Assembly (NCBI RefSeq): GCF_030813435.1
Contig: NZ_JAUSUG010000015.1
Coordinates: 62,001 to 126,000 of the forward strand
Direction: 5' to 3'
Origin: Evansella vedderi
GTDB taxonomy: Bacteria; Bacillota; Bacilli; Bacillales; Salisediminibacteriaceae
DNA: 64,000 bases
Below, piece after piece: positions 25,754 to 35,911 of this stretch (position 1 is the first letter of the stretch; each line of letters begins with the position of its first letter). Position numbers and translations under genes: made by a program. Under the pieces are notes generated by a model. That model was not told the DNA's origin. It ran no database searches and saw only the letters and a list, made by a program, of their open reading frames with translations.

Positions 25754-27181
25754 CTAGCTATGAATAGCCTTACCATCTACTGCAAGTGCAGCTTCCCCAA
25801 TGGCCTCCGATAAACTAGGGTGTGGGTGAATTGTTTCTGCCACTTCCCAATGAGCAGCGTCTAGGAGCTTTGCTAATGCAGCTTCCGAAATCATATCTGT
25901 GACATGTGGTCCAATCATATGAACACCAAGAAGATCATCCGTTTTTTCGTCAGTTACAAACTTCACAAAACCGGATGTATCACCATAAACAAGGGCTTTA
26001 CCAATGGCTTTAAAAGAGAAGGTACCAGTTTTTACTTCAAATCCCTTTTCCACCGCCTCCTGTTCCGTTAGACCTACACTGGCTACTTCAGGAGAAGAAT
26101 AGGTGCACTTAGCGACTAGTTCTTTATTTAATGGATGAGGTTTTTCTCCAGCCATATGCTCTACGGCAATCATTCCTTCATGGGACGCCACATGTGCAAG
26201 CTGGAGTCCACCAATAACATCACCAATCGCATAAATATGTGATTCCTTCGTTTGATAATATTCATTGGTTACAATAACATCTTTTTCTGTTTTGATATCG
26301 GTATTTTGGAGACCGATATCTTCAATGTTGGCGGCTCTTCCTACAGAAACTAATACTTTGTTAGATTCAACCGTTTTTGTTTCCCCTTTATATTCATACG
26401 GTACATGTACTTGATTTCCTTCTATAACTTTTACCTGATTTGAAAGAACTTTTGCGCTAGTAATAACCTTTACCCCTTTTTTCTTCATAGCCCTAAGAAT
26501 CTCTTTCGAAATATCTTCATCTTCTAATGGGAGAATTCGAGGTAGATACTCCAATAAAGTTACTTCTACACCAAAATCGGCTAACATGGATGCCCATTCT
26601 ATACCAATTACTCCGCCCCCAATTATAGTCATGGATTTTGGCAACTCTTCTAGCTGTAGTGCTTGATCAGAAGTAAGAATATGCGTTTCATCAATAGTTA
26701 ATCCAGGCAAAGATTTTGGTCTGCTACCTGTAGCGATTAAAACATACTTAGGTATTAACATTTCATTTTCAGACCCATCGTTTTTTTCTACTGATATAGT
26801 ACCTGGTGATGGTGAAAAGATAGATGGACCTAATATTCTCCCATGCCCTTTATAAATATCTATTTTTCCTTTTTTCATTAAATGTTGGACACCTTTATGA
26901 AGTTGGTCCACAATACCTTGCTTTCTTTCTTGTACTCGCAGAAAGTTTAGAGTGGGATTTTCAGTGTCTATACCAAATTCACTACTTTTTTGAACAGTTT
27001 TATATACTTCTGCACTGCGCAATAACGCCTTACTTGGAATACATCCCTTATGTAAGCATGTTCCTCCCAATTTCTCCTTTTCTACCACAGCTACTTTTAA
27101 ACCAAGCTGCGAGGCACGAATTGCCGCAACATAACCACCAGTTCCAGCACCTAGTACTACTAAATCATATTCCTGTGCCAT
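25754..27181 (-). CDS. lpdV: Dihydrolipoyl dehydrogenase (E3) of the branched-chain complex
   Basis: A 475-residue flavoprotein that reoxidises the E2 lipoyl group with NAD. The FAD motif VLGAGTGGYVAAIRA is at residues 9-23, and the redox disulfide GGTCLHKGCIPSKALL holds Cys42 and Cys47. The NAD motif is IIGGGVIGIEWASM. The C-terminal catalytic dyad is in HPHPSLSEAIGEAAL (His and Glu). Assigned as lpdV, rather than the pyruvate dehydrogenase paralogue, by its place between buk and bkdAA. AGGGAGG lies upstream of the ATG. Confidence 0.96.
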   Translation of the reverse strand: MAQEYDLVVLGAGTGGYVAAIRASQLGLKVAVVEKEKLGGTCLHKGCIPSKALLRSAEVYKTVQKSSEFGIDTENPTLNFLRVQERKQGIVDQLHKGVQHLMKKGKIDIYKGHGRILGPSIFSPSPGTISVEKNDGSENEMLIPKYVLIATGSRPKSLPGLTIDETHILTSDQALQLEELPKSMTIIGGGVIGIEWASMLADFGVEVTLLEYLPRILPLEDEDISKEILRAMKKKGVKVITSAKVLSNQVKVIEGNQVHVPYEYKGETKTVESNKVLVSVGRAANIEDIGLQNTDIKTEKDVIVTNEYYQTKESHIYAIGDVIGGLQLAHVASHEGMIAVEHMAGEKPHPLNKELVAKCTYSSPEVASVGLTEQEAVEKGFEVKTGTFSFKAIGKALVYGDTSGFVKFVTDEKTDDLLGVHMIGPHVTDMISEAALAKLLDAAHWEVAETIHPHPSLSEAIGEAALAVDGKAIHS

Positions 27182-27224
27182 GCTCGAAAACCTCCCTTTT
27201 TCTTAGTTCAACAACAGACTATAT

Positions 27225-28307
27225 TTATCCTGCAACGTATATTTTGGCTTTCTCTTCCTCTCGGAGAACTCGAAGAGCTCCTTCTGCTAACGCTTGCAGT
27301 TCGTTTTCACCCGGTTTTATAATTACATCAGAAATCCATTGTATCCGGTTTGTTATAAGCTTAACGAATTGTTTACCGTATGCTAATCCCCCCGTTAAGA
27401 CAATAGCATCTACTTTTCCAGACAACACAACCGCAGCTGCACCAATTTCTTTAGCAATTTGGTAAGCCATTGCCTCGTATACTAACTCAGCTTTTTCATC
27501 ACCTTTTGCAATTCTATTTTCAACTTCTATTGCATCATTAGTACCGAGATAACCGACAAGTCCACCTTGACCTACAATCTTCTTCATTACTTCATCAGCA
27601 AAATATTCTCCTGAATAACACATGGACACAAGATCCCCTGCCGGAACAGTTCCAGCACGTTCTGGTGAAAATGGCCCCTCCCCATGCAATCCGTTGTTCA
27701 CATCAATAACCCTGCCATTTTTATGGACCCCTACTGTAATACCTCCACCCATATGTACTATTATTAATTGAAGATCACTATACTCTTTATTAAAATCGTC
27801 TGCAACACGGCGAGCCACTGCTTTCTGATTTAAAGCATGAAAAATACTTTTTCTTTCAAAATCTGCAAATCCAGATATTTTTGCAATAGGATCCATTTCA
27901 TCTACTACAACTGGGTCTACGATAAACGCTTCAATGTTAAGTTGAGAAGCTATTTCATGGGCAAGAATGCCTCCTAAGTTAGAGGCATGCTGCCCTGAAA
28001 AACCATTCCGTAAATCTTCAAGCATTGCCTCATTTACAGAATAGGTCCCACCTTCAATAGGTCGAAGAAGACCTCCTCTCCCAACAACCGCAGAAAGTTT
28101 AGATAAATTAATTCCATTATTATCTAAGGTTTCAAGAATCATTTGTTTTCGAAATGGGTATTGATCGATAATGGAGTGAAATTCATTTAACTGGTCACGA
28201 TCATGACGAATGGTTTCCTCAATAATCATTCTTTCATTATCAAATACTCCAATTTTTGTAGATGTTGAGCCTGGGTTGATTGTTAAAATCCGTAATTCTT
28301 TTTCCAC
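27225..28307 (-). CDS. buk: Butyrate kinase
   Basis: A 360-residue acetokinase-family enzyme. The ATP/phosphate motif [17 protein letters not shown] is at the N-terminus, with [19 protein letters not shown] and [16 protein letters not shown] further on. It converts branched acyl-phosphates and ADP to the acids and ATP, paired with the phosphotransacylase at 29700, giving a substrate-level ATP branch from the keto-acid pathway. About 264 bases, including a repeat and a hairpin, separate it from bcd upstream. Confidence 0.95.
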   Translation of the reverse strand: MEKELRILTINPGSTSTKIGVFDNERMIIEETIRHDRDQLNEFHSIIDQYPFRKQMILETLDNNGINLSKLSAVVGRGGLLRPIEGGTYSVNEAMLEDLRNGFSGQHASNLGGILAHEIASQLNIEAFIVDPVVVDEMDPIAKISGFADFERKSIFHALNQKAVARRVADDFNKEYSDLQLIIVHMGGGITVGVHKNGRVIDVNNGLHGEGPFSPERAGTVPAGDLVSMCYSGEYFADEVMKKIVGQGGLVGYLGTNDAIEVENRIAKGDEKAELVYEAMAYQIAKEIGAAAVVLSGKVDAIVLTGGLAYGKQFVKLITNRIQWISDVIIKPGENELQALAEGALRVLREEEKAKIYVAG

Positions 28308-28371
28308 TTGTAATACCCTCCATAGTAAAGCAAGTTTTCCGTACTGTTAATAATGTTAAAATAATTTAAAA

Positions 28372-28460
28372 GGCCGTTTTCTAAAAGATTGTTGCTTTTT
28401 GATAAGATAAATCTTTCACTTCTTCGAGTTATCGAAAAACAAAATCTATGGGAAAGAGCC
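28372..28460. repeat. Degenerate copy of the short palindromic repeat
   Basis: The left end GGCCGTTTTCTAAAAGATTGTT and the right end AACAAAATCTATGGGAAAGAGCC correspond to the copies at 18946 and 46118. The middle has lost the GC-rich core and can form a hairpin through TTTTTGATAAG/TTATCGAAAAA-like tracts. It lies inside the bkd operon, between bcd and buk. Confidence 0.6.
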
Positions 28461-28528
28461 TATTTAAACACGGATCTCTTCCTCTACTAACATATATTCA
28501 ATTAGTGTTCTCATGTTTTCAACGGTGA

Positions 28529-28552
28529 ACCCTTGTCGGTTTCGACAAGGGT
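28529..28552. terminator. Perfect hairpin between bcd and buk
   Basis: ACCCTTGTCG/CGACAAGGGT, ten perfect pairs with a four-base loop. On the minus strand no U-tract follows, so for the operon it may act as a processing or partial-termination site. On the plus strand TCATTTTG follows. Confidence 0.5.
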
Positions 28553-28571
28553 CATTTTGTTCCTTGAGACT

Positions 28572-29672
28572 TTACCTTCTGCCTCGGCTTAAGATATCCA
28601 TTCCGTTTCGCAAGAATTGTTTTCTTGATTTACGCATTCCCTCTATACGTTCCTCAGCCATTCTGTCAGCTGCAGCGTAAGTAGGGATGTTATCTCTTTT
28701 GGAAATTTCAAAAATAGTAGATATTTTATCATAAATGGTTTCTACCTTTTTAAGAGCCCGTTCTCGATTATATCCAAGGAGCTCATCTGCTACATTAATT
28801 ACGCCACCGGAATTGATGACATAATCAGGTGCATAAACAATTCCCATTTCTTGTATAATATCACCATGTCTTGTTTCCCTTAATTGATTATTTGCTGCTC
28901 CAGCAATTACTTTAGCCTTCAATTGTGGAATAGTTTCATCATTAATTGTTGCACCTAATGCACAAGGAGCATAAATGTCACAATCTACTGAGTAAATATC
29001 CTCCGTATCTACTGCTTCTGCACCAAATTCTTCCACCGCTCGTTGAACTGCTTCTTTATTAATATCAGTCACTATTAATTTTGCCCCTTCTTCGTGAAGA
29101 TGACGGCACAATGTGAAGGCAACATTTCCCACTCCTTGTACAGCAACTCGCTTCCCTTCAAGGGAATCAGTCCCAAATGCTTCCTTAGCAGCAGCCTTCA
29201 TCCCTACATAAACCCCATAGGCTGTAACAGGGGATGGATTTCCGGATGAGCCGAATGCTGGAGAAATACCCGTTACAAAGTCAGTTTCCTGATAAACCAA
29301 GTCCATATCCTCAACAGTTGTCCCTACGTCCTCAGCAGTAATATAGCGGCCATTTAAGCCTTGGATAAAGCGGCCGAATGCTCGGAACATTGCTTCATTC
29401 TTATCCTTTCTTGGATCGCCTATAATTACCGTTTTCCCTCCACCAAGGTTTAGTCCAGCTGCAGCATTTTTATAAGTCATTCCCTTTGCTAAACGAAGGG
29501 CATCTTCAAAGGCTTCCTCTTCTGTTGCATATGTCCACATTCTCGTTCCACCGAGGGCTGGCCCAAGTGTCGTATCATGAATAGCTATGATTGCTTTCAA
29601 ACCTGATTGTTTATCTTGACAAACTACAACCTGTTCATAATCAGACGTTTCCATGTACTTAAATAGTTCCAT
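28572..29672 (-). CDS. bcd: Leucine dehydrogenase
   Basis: A 366-residue Glu/Leu/Phe/Val dehydrogenase that oxidatively deaminates Leu, Ile and Val with NAD. The catalytic Lys region is [20 protein letters not shown] (Lys in GGGKT), the Asp region is [13 protein letters not shown], and the NAD-binding [13 protein letters not shown] motif follows. It supplies keto acids to the dehydrogenase complex encoded downstream. Start ATG 29672 with GAGGAGGAAT. Second gene after ptb, 27 bases downstream. Confidence 0.96.
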   Translation of the reverse strand: MELFKYMETSDYEQVVVCQDKQSGLKAIIAIHDTTLGPALGGTRMWTYATEEEAFEDALRLAKGMTYKNAAAGLNLGGGKTVIIGDPRKDKNEAMFRAFGRFIQGLNGRYITAEDVGTTVEDMDLVYQETDFVTGISPAFGSSGNPSPVTAYGVYVGMKAAAKEAFGTDSLEGKRVAVQGVGNVAFTLCRHLHEEGAKLIVTDINKEAVQRAVEEFGAEAVDTEDIYSVDCDIYAPCALGATINDETIPQLKAKVIAGAANNQLRETRHGDIIQEMGIVYAPDYVINSGGVINVADELLGYNRERALKKVETIYDKISTIFEISKRDNIPTYAAADRMAEERIEGMRKSRKQFLRNGMDILSRGRR

Positions 29673-29699
29673 GTTAATTCCTCCTCTTCATATCTATCA

Positions 29700-30608
29700 T
29701 TAAGCTTCTATTGAACTTATAGCTAACAACATAGAAAGTAACTTACTTTCAACCTTATCCGTCCGGGACGTGAGTATGATTGGCGCCTTCGCACCAACGA
29801 TTATTCCCCCTACTACAGCATTTCCGAAATAAGTTAAAGATTTATATAAAACATTACCTGCTTCAATTGATGGAGCTAATAAAATATCCGCTTTCCCTGC
29901 AACTTCTGATGTGATTCCTTTTTGCTTAGCAGATTCTTCCGAAATTGCATTGTCAAGACCAAGAGGTCCATCAACAATACAATTTTTCAATTGACCTCTA
30001 CGATTCATTTGTGTAAGAGCAGCTGCATCCAAAGTCGCCTGCATGGCTGGATTAACTGTCTCCACCGCAGTGATTACAGCGACCCTTGGTTTTTCTATAC
30101 CAATGTGTCTTACTGCATCAACAGCATTTTCAATTATCTGCTCCTTATCACGTAAATCTGGAGCTATATTCATGGCTGCATCTGTTAAGAAGAGGAGTTG
30201 TTCTTTGTCCGCAAAGGAAAAACCTGCTAAATGGGAAAGTACCTTTCCTGTTCTTAATCCCACTTCTTTATTTAAAACTGCCTTTAGGAGTGTTGATGTA
30301 GATAACATCCCTTTCATTAAAGCGTTTCCTTTCCCCTCACTCACTAATTGAACGGCCTTTAGAGCTGAAGCCTTATCATCCTCTGCATTAACCTTAGCTA
30401 CTTTACCTTCTAGTTCTTTAGGGATTTCAGCTTCCTCCAATAATTTTTCCATTTCCTTCAATGGACCAACTAATATAAAGGATGCTAAATTCCTTTCTAA
30501 CGCTTGCTTCATTGCTAAAAATAACGATGCATCTACAGCATGAGCAATGACAATTGTCCGATTGCTATTACGACTTTGAACGGCTTCCATTAGCTTTTCC
30601 AATGCCAT
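29700..30608 (-). CDS. ptb: Phosphate butyryltransferase
   Basis: A 302-residue member of the phosphotransacetylase/phosphotransbutyrylase family. Conserved parts include NALMKGMLSTSTLLKAVLN, LFLTDAAMNIAPDL and the C-terminal KAPIILTSRTDKVESKLLSM. It exchanges CoA for phosphate on branched acyl-CoA so that Buk can make ATP. It is the first gene of the operon, 46 bases downstream of a sigma-54 promoter. TGAGAAAG before ATG is a modest ribosome binding site; AAGGAAGGTGAG lies further up. Confidence 0.95.
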   Translation of the reverse strand: MALEKLMEAVQSRNSNRTIVIAHAVDASLFLAMKQALERNLASFILVGPLKEMEKLLEEAEIPKELEGKVAKVNAEDDKASALKAVQLVSEGKGNALMKGMLSTSTLLKAVLNKEVGLRTGKVLSHLAGFSFADKEQLLFLTDAAMNIAPDLRDKEQIIENAVDAVRHIGIEKPRVAVITAVETVNPAMQATLDAAALTQMNRRGQLKNCIVDGPLGLDNAISEESAKQKGITSEVAGKADILLAPSIEAGNVLYKSLTYFGNAVVGGIIVGAKAPIILTSRTDKVESKLLSMLLAISSIEA

Positions 30609-30653
30609 GCTTTCTCACCTTCCTTACTTTTTACTCTTTCCAATTCAATATAA

Positions 30654-30671
30654 ATGCAAGAATTATGCCAA
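30654..30671 (-). promoter_or_regulatory. Sigma-54 promoter of the bkd operon
   Basis: On the minus strand TTGGCATAATTCTTGCAT, with the invariant GG and GC separated by exactly ten bases, as required for the -24/-12 elements. It lies directly upstream of ptb, with the sigma-54 activator gene bkdR upstream. Confidence 0.9.
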
Positions 30672-30740
30672 AAAATGAATATATAGTAATCGTTCAAATT
30701 GTGTGGATAACAACAACGAAACCTGCAAGAAAATTCACAC

Positions 30741-30758
30741 CACGCAAAAAATTGCGTG
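30741..30758. promoter_or_regulatory. Palindrome upstream of the sigma-54 promoter: BkdR site or bkdR terminator
   Basis: CACGCAAAAAATTGCGTG: seven-base perfect arms about 80 bases upstream of the -24/-12 promoter, the distance usual for an enhancer-binding-protein site. It also lies 23 bases past the bkdR stop; no T-run follows, so an operator is preferred. Confidence 0.5.
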
Positions 30759-30780
30759 CAACCATATTCAGTTACATAAA

Positions 30781-32838
30781 TTATAGGGTTATTCCATACT
30801 TGTCCAATTTATAATAAAGATTTCTTATGGAAACTCCCAACTCTTGAGCTGCTTTCGTCTTATTTCCATTATTATTGGTCAAAACTGATAAAATCATTTC
30901 TTTTTCTGTGGAATCCAATACTTCCTGCAAAGTTTTTTTCTCTATATGTCCTGTTTCATTAGGAACATGAATGGAATACTTACCTTCAAGTGGAGGAAGA
31001 TGCTTAGCATCAATTAGTTTCTCTGTATAATGCATATGGATCATAGCTCTACCTAATATATTTTCTAGCTCCCTCACATTCCCTGGCCAATGGTATCCTT
31101 TTAGTAGTTGTTCCCCTTGAGTTGTAACTCCTTCTACACTTCTACCGTAATCTTGGTTTAATTTAATGATTAAATGACTGCATAATAGAGGAATATCTTC
31201 ACTTCTTTCGCGCAGAGACGGTATAAAAATAGGCATACGATTTAAGCGATAGTACAAATCACTTCTAAATTCCTTTTTATCTAACTTTTTTTCCATATTC
31301 ACATTTGTAGCAGCAATAACCCTTACATCTATAGAAATAGGGTTAGTACCTCCCACCCTTACAATTTCCTGTTCCTGTAATACTCTAAGCAATTTCGCCT
31401 GGGTTGGGGGAGTTATTTCACCAATTTCATCTAAAAAAATACTGCCTCCATTAGCCTCTTCAAAAAGTCCTTTCTTCCCCCCTCGTTTTGCACCTGAAAA
31501 GGCTCCTTCTTCATACCCAAATAATTCACTTTCTAGTAAAGTTTCAGATATAGCTGCACAATTTACCCTAATAAATTTGTTATACTTTCGTTTACTTGCA
31601 TTATGTATTGCATGAGCAAACAACTCCTTCCCTGTTCCACTTTCCCCTTGAAGCAGAATTGTTACTGGAGTTATGGCAGCCATCTTTGCTTGTTGAATGG
31701 CGATTTGTAATTCCTCTGAGTCTCCAATAATATCTTCAAAGCTGTATTTAGCTTCCAATGTACGAATAATTTGCTTCGCCTTTTTTAACTCCGTATTTAA
31801 TGTTTCTATTTCTGACATATCATGAATGACTCCAACACTTCCTTTTATCCTACCGTCAACTATAATTGGAGCTACATTAACAATGACATCTTTCCTGTTA
31901 GGACCTACCTTCATTTTCGTCCCTCTGACAGGTTTTCTTGTTTTTAGAACTCGCATATGCATGCTCTCACCTTCAGAGATGTCTGTGGATGCAGGTTTTC
32001 CGAGAACTTCCTCTGGAGAAAGACCGGTTAACCTAGTATATGCAGGGTTAATTATAAGTCCCTTTCCCTCTTCGTCAACGACGGAGATAGCATCATCGGA
32101 GGATTGGATGATTGCCTCTAACATTTGCTGAATGCTTTTTAAGTTTGTCACTTCTTCTGCCATGTTTACTATTTCCGTAACATCTTTAAAAACTCCTAAG
32201 GCTCCTATTAATTCATGAGCTCTATACATAGGGACCCTTGTTGTAATTATTGTTCTATCATTTCCGATCAGCTGCCGCTGATTCGTTTCTGTTTTTCCTG
32301 TTTTTAACACCCGTGGAAGTTTACTTGTTGGCAGGACCTCTTCAATTTTCCTTCCAATCACTAATTCCTTCTTCAAACCGGTCATTTCTTCTGCCCTTTC
32401 ATTGAGCAAGGTAATACAATGATCTAAATCTATAGCTACCATTCCATCATGGGTTGAATTTAAAATTATATCCAATTTTGAATTATGCTGAACCACTTCA
32501 TCTATAAGCTTTTCTTTTTCTTTCACTAGAGAAAACACGAAAGACGCAACGGAACTGGGTATTATAGTTGTTGGTTCATTCTTCAATGATTCCCTAATTT
32601 CATTTAATAGGTTTTGATTTCCTGTAACCTCTACAACAATATCTATCGGAGAAAGGGATTGGTAGGCGATTCTCCAATCTTGAAAGGTAGGAATTCCGAA
32701 AGAACTAGCTTTCTTCACACCTTCTCGCTCTATGTTTTTATCTACAACACCAATGATATTAAACTGTTCGGTTTGTTGGAATACATCTAATAATGCAGCA
32801 CCCCCGTCCCCTGCACCAATAAGCAATAAACGTTTCAT
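30781..32838 (-). CDS. bkdR: Sigma-54-dependent activator BkdR
   Basis: About 685 residues. Order of parts: an N-terminal Rossmann-like segment ([16 protein letters not shown]), two PAS domains (about residues 120-350), an AAA+ domain with Walker [15 protein letters not shown], the sigma-54 contact loop GAFSGA in place of GAFTGA, Walker [12 protein letters not shown], and a C-terminal Fis-type helix-turn-helix ([20 protein letters not shown]). ATG 32838 follows GGAGGT; an ATG thirteen codons upstream lacks a site. It activates the operon in response to branched-chain amino acids or keto acids. Confidence 0.95.
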   Translation of the reverse strand: MKRLLLIGAGDGGAALLDVFQQTEQFNIIGVVDKNIEREGVKKASSFGIPTFQDWRIAYQSLSPIDIVVEVTGNQNLLNEIRESLKNEPTTIIPSSVASFVFSLVKEKEKLIDEVVQHNSKLDIILNSTHDGMVAIDLDHCITLLNERAEEMTGLKKELVIGRKIEEVLPTSKLPRVLKTGKTETNQRQLIGNDRTIITTRVPMYRAHELIGALGVFKDVTEIVNMAEEVTNLKSIQQMLEAIIQSSDDAISVVDEEGKGLIINPAYTRLTGLSPEEVLGKPASTDISEGESMHMRVLKTRKPVRGTKMKVGPNRKDVIVNVAPIIVDGRIKGSVGVIHDMSEIETLNTELKKAKQIIRTLEAKYSFEDIIGDSEELQIAIQQAKMAAITPVTILLQGESGTGKELFAHAIHNASKRKYNKFIRVNCAAISETLLESELFGYEEGAFSGAKRGGKKGLFEEANGGSIFLDEIGEITPPTQAKLLRVLQEQEIVRVGGTNPISIDVRVIAATNVNMEKKLDKKEFRSDLYYRLNRMPIFIPSLRERSEDIPLLCSHLIIKLNQDYGRSVEGVTTQGEQLLKGYHWPGNVRELENILGRAMIHMHYTEKLIDAKHLPPLEGKYSIHVPNETGHIEKKTLQEVLDSTEKEMILSVLTNNNGNKTKAAQELGVSIRNLYYKLDKYGITL

Positions 32839-33013
32839 TTCAGCCACCTCCGGAACAGTATTTCTCTTAACATGCAATTTTTTTCACACTTATAACTATA
32901 CATTAAAACTAATGGAATGTCTTTCTTCCATTTGCCCATCTGACGTTCTTCCTATAAAATAAATATGAAGCTTGTTATTATTTTTCATTTATTTTGAAGA
33001 GGGGATTAGGTTA

Positions 33014-33271
33014 ATGACTTTCCAACGTTTTTTAGCATTATGTATACTGCTTATTCCTGTTTTTTTGGCCGGTTATGGAATTAAGTTAATGAGGGATACA
33101 TTATTTCAACGACTAATATGGCCTTATGAATGGCTATGGCTGCAGTTCTTTGTAGGTATCTTTGCTCTTGTTGTAGGAGTATGGTTTATTGGTGGTTTCA
33201 TTTTACATCGCGACCGAAAAAATAATAGAGTTGCACCAAAGTTTAAAAAACCAGAAGAGGGTAATTCATAA
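33014..33271 (+). CDS. yqzF: DUF2627 membrane protein (YqzF)
   Basis: An 85-residue protein with two hydrophobic helices (FLALCILLIPVFLAGYGIKL and LQFFVGIFALVVGVWFIGGF) and a basic end (HRDRKNNRVAPKFKK). It matches YqzF, which neighbours bkdR in B. subtilis. ATG 33014 has GAGGGG nine bases upstream; an earlier start at 32972 has no site. It is divergent from bkdR and its function is unknown. Confidence 0.85.
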   Translation: MTFQRFLALCILLIPVFLAGYGIKLMRDTLFQRLIWPYEWLWLQFFVGIFALVVGVWFIGGFILHRDRKNNRVAPKFKKPEEGNS

Positions 33272-33292
33272 CAATCGAATTACCCTTTTTTT
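33259..33292. terminator. Terminator of yqzF, shared with the gene at 33291
   Basis: GGGTAATTC/GAATTACCC arms with a nine-base loop followed by seven T on the plus strand. The yqzF stop lies in the loop side of the hairpin. Confidence 0.85.
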
Positions 33293-34079
33293 ATTCTATC
33301 CGTCCTAACTTATCTATTTGTCTTAATCCAGGCGTGTTTTCTACCCACTTTTGAATAGATACTTTTTCGGCTATCCAAGTAATGCAAAGGGAAAACAGTA
33401 AAAGAAAAGTGATAAGGTGACCCATATTTGTTTGTACAGCAGTCACTGCACCCAAAGCCCCAATAAGAGTAGCCCCATTGTCTCCAAGCATAGCCAACAT
33501 CCTCGACTCATAGAAGGCCCACATAATCAGTATAAGAATGTAACCTCCAAATACCCATAAATTCCATTGTAAAAATAACAAAGGGACAGTAATAATGATT
33601 AAAGCTACCTTCCATACTCTAAGTGGTTTAGTATCCAGTAAGTTCATTGTATGCGGTAAAAATATCAACAGCAAGAAGGAGATCCATAACGGTGCCCCCA
33701 GCTCCCTAGGAAACATGATATAAAATAAACTTACCAAAACTGTCCCCACAGCCTTTAAAAATCCTGTTGATATCTCGTACTTTTGTACAAATAATTTAAG
33801 ATGACCTCTAATCCCCTTTGGATAAGGCTTACCGTAACGGTCATCTATAAAACCTAACAACCAAATAGTAACTAGATAGAAAAGGGCCACTATATGAGAA
33901 ACGATGTTTTGCAATATAATATAATCCATTAAAATCAATAGTATAAAGATAGTTCCAAGACTGTATGGGACTGACTTTCCCTTATAATTAATTACTTGCC
34001 AACGGAATTTGTTAAATAAGAAAGTTATTACGTAAAAGAGAGCTCCAGTAAGGATAAGTATCACTATGAAAAATTCCAT
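33291..34079 (-). CDS. MraY/WecA-like membrane phosphoglycosyltransferase
   Basis: About 262 residues and eight or more membrane helices. The catalytic-type loops GFIDDRYGKPYPKGIRGH (the DD motif), MNLLDTKPLR (counterpart of N-x-x-x-D), and MLGDNGATLIGALGA resemble the polyprenyl-phosphate N-acetylhexosamine-1-phosphate transferases (glycosyltransferase family 4). It is shorter than MraY and may be divergent in specificity. ATG 34079 follows GGAG; a start eight codons earlier overlaps the end of the glycosyltransferase gene. Part of a three-gene set with the GT2 and SteA-like genes. Confidence 0.75.
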   Translation of the reverse strand: MEFFIVILILTGALFYVITFLFNKFRWQVINYKGKSVPYSLGTIFILLILMDYIILQNIVSHIVALFYLVTIWLLGFIDDRYGKPYPKGIRGHLKLFVQKYEISTGFLKAVGTVLVSLFYIMFPRELGAPLWISFLLLIFLPHTMNLLDTKPLRVWKVALIIITVPLLFLQWNLWVFGGYILILIMWAFYESRMLAMLGDNGATLIGALGAVTAVQTNMGHLITFLLLFSLCITWIAEKVSIQKWVENTPGLRQIDKLGRIE

Positions 34080-34723
34080 AACGTGATCTCCATTTCTAAC
34101 CATTGTTTTGCCCTATGTCTAAATCCTCTCAAGTCTTTCCTTGTCGTTCGATGGGACATATTTGTGTTTATCTCACGTAGTTTTGCCCCATGCTTAAGGA
34201 AAGTAAGATTTAAATACATCTCTAACCCAAATCCTTTTCCTTGATGAGATAAAATTATTGGAATCCAATTACGATGAAAAGCTCTTTGACCTGATAAGGG
34301 AGCCGTCAAAAAAACTCCAGTTTCTCTATAAACAACATTTCTCGCTCGTTTTTTAACTAATCCAAATCCCCGTTGCTTAAATTGCGGTAATACAGCAATA
34401 GTCATGTCAATATGATCCTCAATTAATGGGGTTAGTAGCTTCTTAGCCTCTGATGCTGTTTCACCAATATCCCCATCTAAAAGTATGATCCACTCCCCTG
34501 TTGCTCTTTGAATACCAGTAAATACTGCCGCCATTTTTCCCTTATTCTTTTCATGTTTAAATACTTTCTGTGTATACCGTAATGCAATTTCCTCTGTTCC
34601 ATCTTCACTGCCATCGTCCACAACAATGACTTCATTTACCCATGGTTGATTTATTAGTGACTTTAATGTATTTTCAATTTTATTTGATTCATTAAAGGCT
34701 GGTATAATTATGTCAGCTTTCAT
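34064..34723 (-). CDS. Family 2 glycosyltransferase
   Basis: A 219-residue GT-A fold enzyme. The nucleotide-binding start IIPAFNESNKIENTLKSL, VIVVDDGSEDGTEEIA, and the metal site ILLDGDIGE are clear, followed by LSGQRAFHR. No membrane helices at the C-terminus. It overlaps the SteA-like gene by 11 bases and reaches into the next gene's upstream region. Its donor sugar and acceptor cannot be read. Context suggests a cell-envelope polymer. Confidence 0.85.
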   Translation of the reverse strand: MKADIIIPAFNESNKIENTLKSLINQPWVNEVIVVDDGSEDGTEEIALRYTQKVFKHEKNKGKMAAVFTGIQRATGEWIILLDGDIGETASEAKKLLTPLIEDHIDMTIAVLPQFKQRGFGLVKKRARNVVYRETGVFLTAPLSGQRAFHRNWIPIILSHQGKGFGLEMYLNLTFLKHGAKLREINTNMSHRTTRKDLRGFRHRAKQWLEMEITLWNFS

Positions 34724-35792
34724 CTACGCGATACTCCTCTGTCAAAGAATTTTCCAACATGTATTCTCTTACCATCTGGAGATTATTAGGAATGGATAAC
34801 CAATGGTTTACCGCCTTTAAATCTGAGATCCTTTCCCCCGCATACATTCTTGTAAGTAATGTTGATCCCATACCTTCTCGTGCTTTTTCTACCAGTTCAA
34901 CAACTGAGTTTCTACATCCTAATGTAAAAATGTGCTCACTTTCAGACACATAAGCTAGCATTATAGCTAGATCTTCACTTAATCCTGGGAAAGGAATGGC
35001 TTCACATGGTATGGAAAGTTGTTTTAACCGCTCTTGACCAGGACTAGTTCCATTCATATAAGAATGGGCTATATAGCGGCACGAATACTTAAATACCTCC
35101 TTTGGAATGGAATCCATGTCACCTATAATATAATCCGGTTTAATGTTATAGTGATAAAGTAAAGCAGAAGCACCATCTACTGCTATAATAGAACAAGGTT
35201 TTTGCTTAATATAGGAGCGAACGATTTGAAGATCTTCTTCTACTCCAGGTCCCCTTGCCACAACAAATGTACATTGGTCTTCTAGATCAGTTAATTTAGG
35301 AAGGGCTTCTACTGCTTTAATAAATGTATCTAGTTCCATATTGGCAAAATGAAAACTGTTTGTTACAAATTTTCTATACAGGTTATTAAATTGAAAATTG
35401 CCTTCCATCGATTTTTCTTGTACATGTTGAACAGTATAGGGGAATATATTACCAAGCACTTCCCATTTATTATGTATCTCAAAATATGCTTTACTATTAG
35501 CAATTCGAATAAGGGTTGGTTCTGATAACGGATACCTCATAGTTGAAACAAGATCATAAACTGGAATACCATGGTCGATTAAATGTGAAACCCCTGTCCT
35601 TGGTAACTTCCCAGTCATAGAAGCACGAGTGTTGATTACCCCTTTTACATTTTTTCTGACCATATCTTCAGCAGCAACAATATCGATATCTTCATGTTCA
35701 ATAATAATAATTGAATGAGGAGGAATGTCATGAAGTAATTGCTTGGTGATCCTGCCATAATAAGCTCTTCCTTCCAACTCAATGCTTTCCAT
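34713..35792 (-). CDS. SteA-like putative cytokinetic ring protein
   Basis: A 359-residue protein. The N-terminal part (IIIIEHEDIDIVAAEDMVRK, then GVINTRASMTGKLPRTG) and the central thiamin-pyrophosphokinase-like fold (DGASALLYHYNIKPDYIIGD followed by MDSIPKEV) match the family annotated from Corynebacterium SteA, which acts with SteB at the division site. A hydrophobic C-terminal helix seen in actinobacterial SteA is not obvious here. ATG follows GGGGGG. Function in Bacillaceae is untested. Confidence 0.75.
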   Translation of the reverse strand: MESIELEGRAYYGRITKQLLHDIPPHSIIIIEHEDIDIVAAEDMVRKNVKGVINTRASMTGKLPRTGVSHLIDHGIPVYDLVSTMRYPLSEPTLIRIANSKAYFEIHNKWEVLGNIFPYTVQHVQEKSMEGNFQFNNLYRKFVTNSFHFANMELDTFIKAVEALPKLTDLEDQCTFVVARGPGVEEDLQIVRSYIKQKPCSIIAVDGASALLYHYNIKPDYIIGDMDSIPKEVFKYSCRYIAHSYMNGTSPGQERLKQLSIPCEAIPFPGLSEDLAIMLAYVSESEHIFTLGCRNSVVELVEKAREGMGSTLLTRMYAGERISDLKAVNHWLSIPNNLQMVREYMLENSLTEEYRVDES

Positions 35793-35911
35793 ATTGATCC
35801 CCCCATTCTTGTACTAATTATAGTATGAACCAATTCATTCAAAAGAATGAGGGAAAATTGTACAACCAAAAAAGACCATATCAGACTATAATCCCCCCTT
35901 TTGTATAACAA

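Noticed and set aside
35645-35911. 88-codon frame overlapping the SteA-like start
   Set aside because: Out of frame with the well supported SteA-like gene and without its own site; only the first part is outside it.
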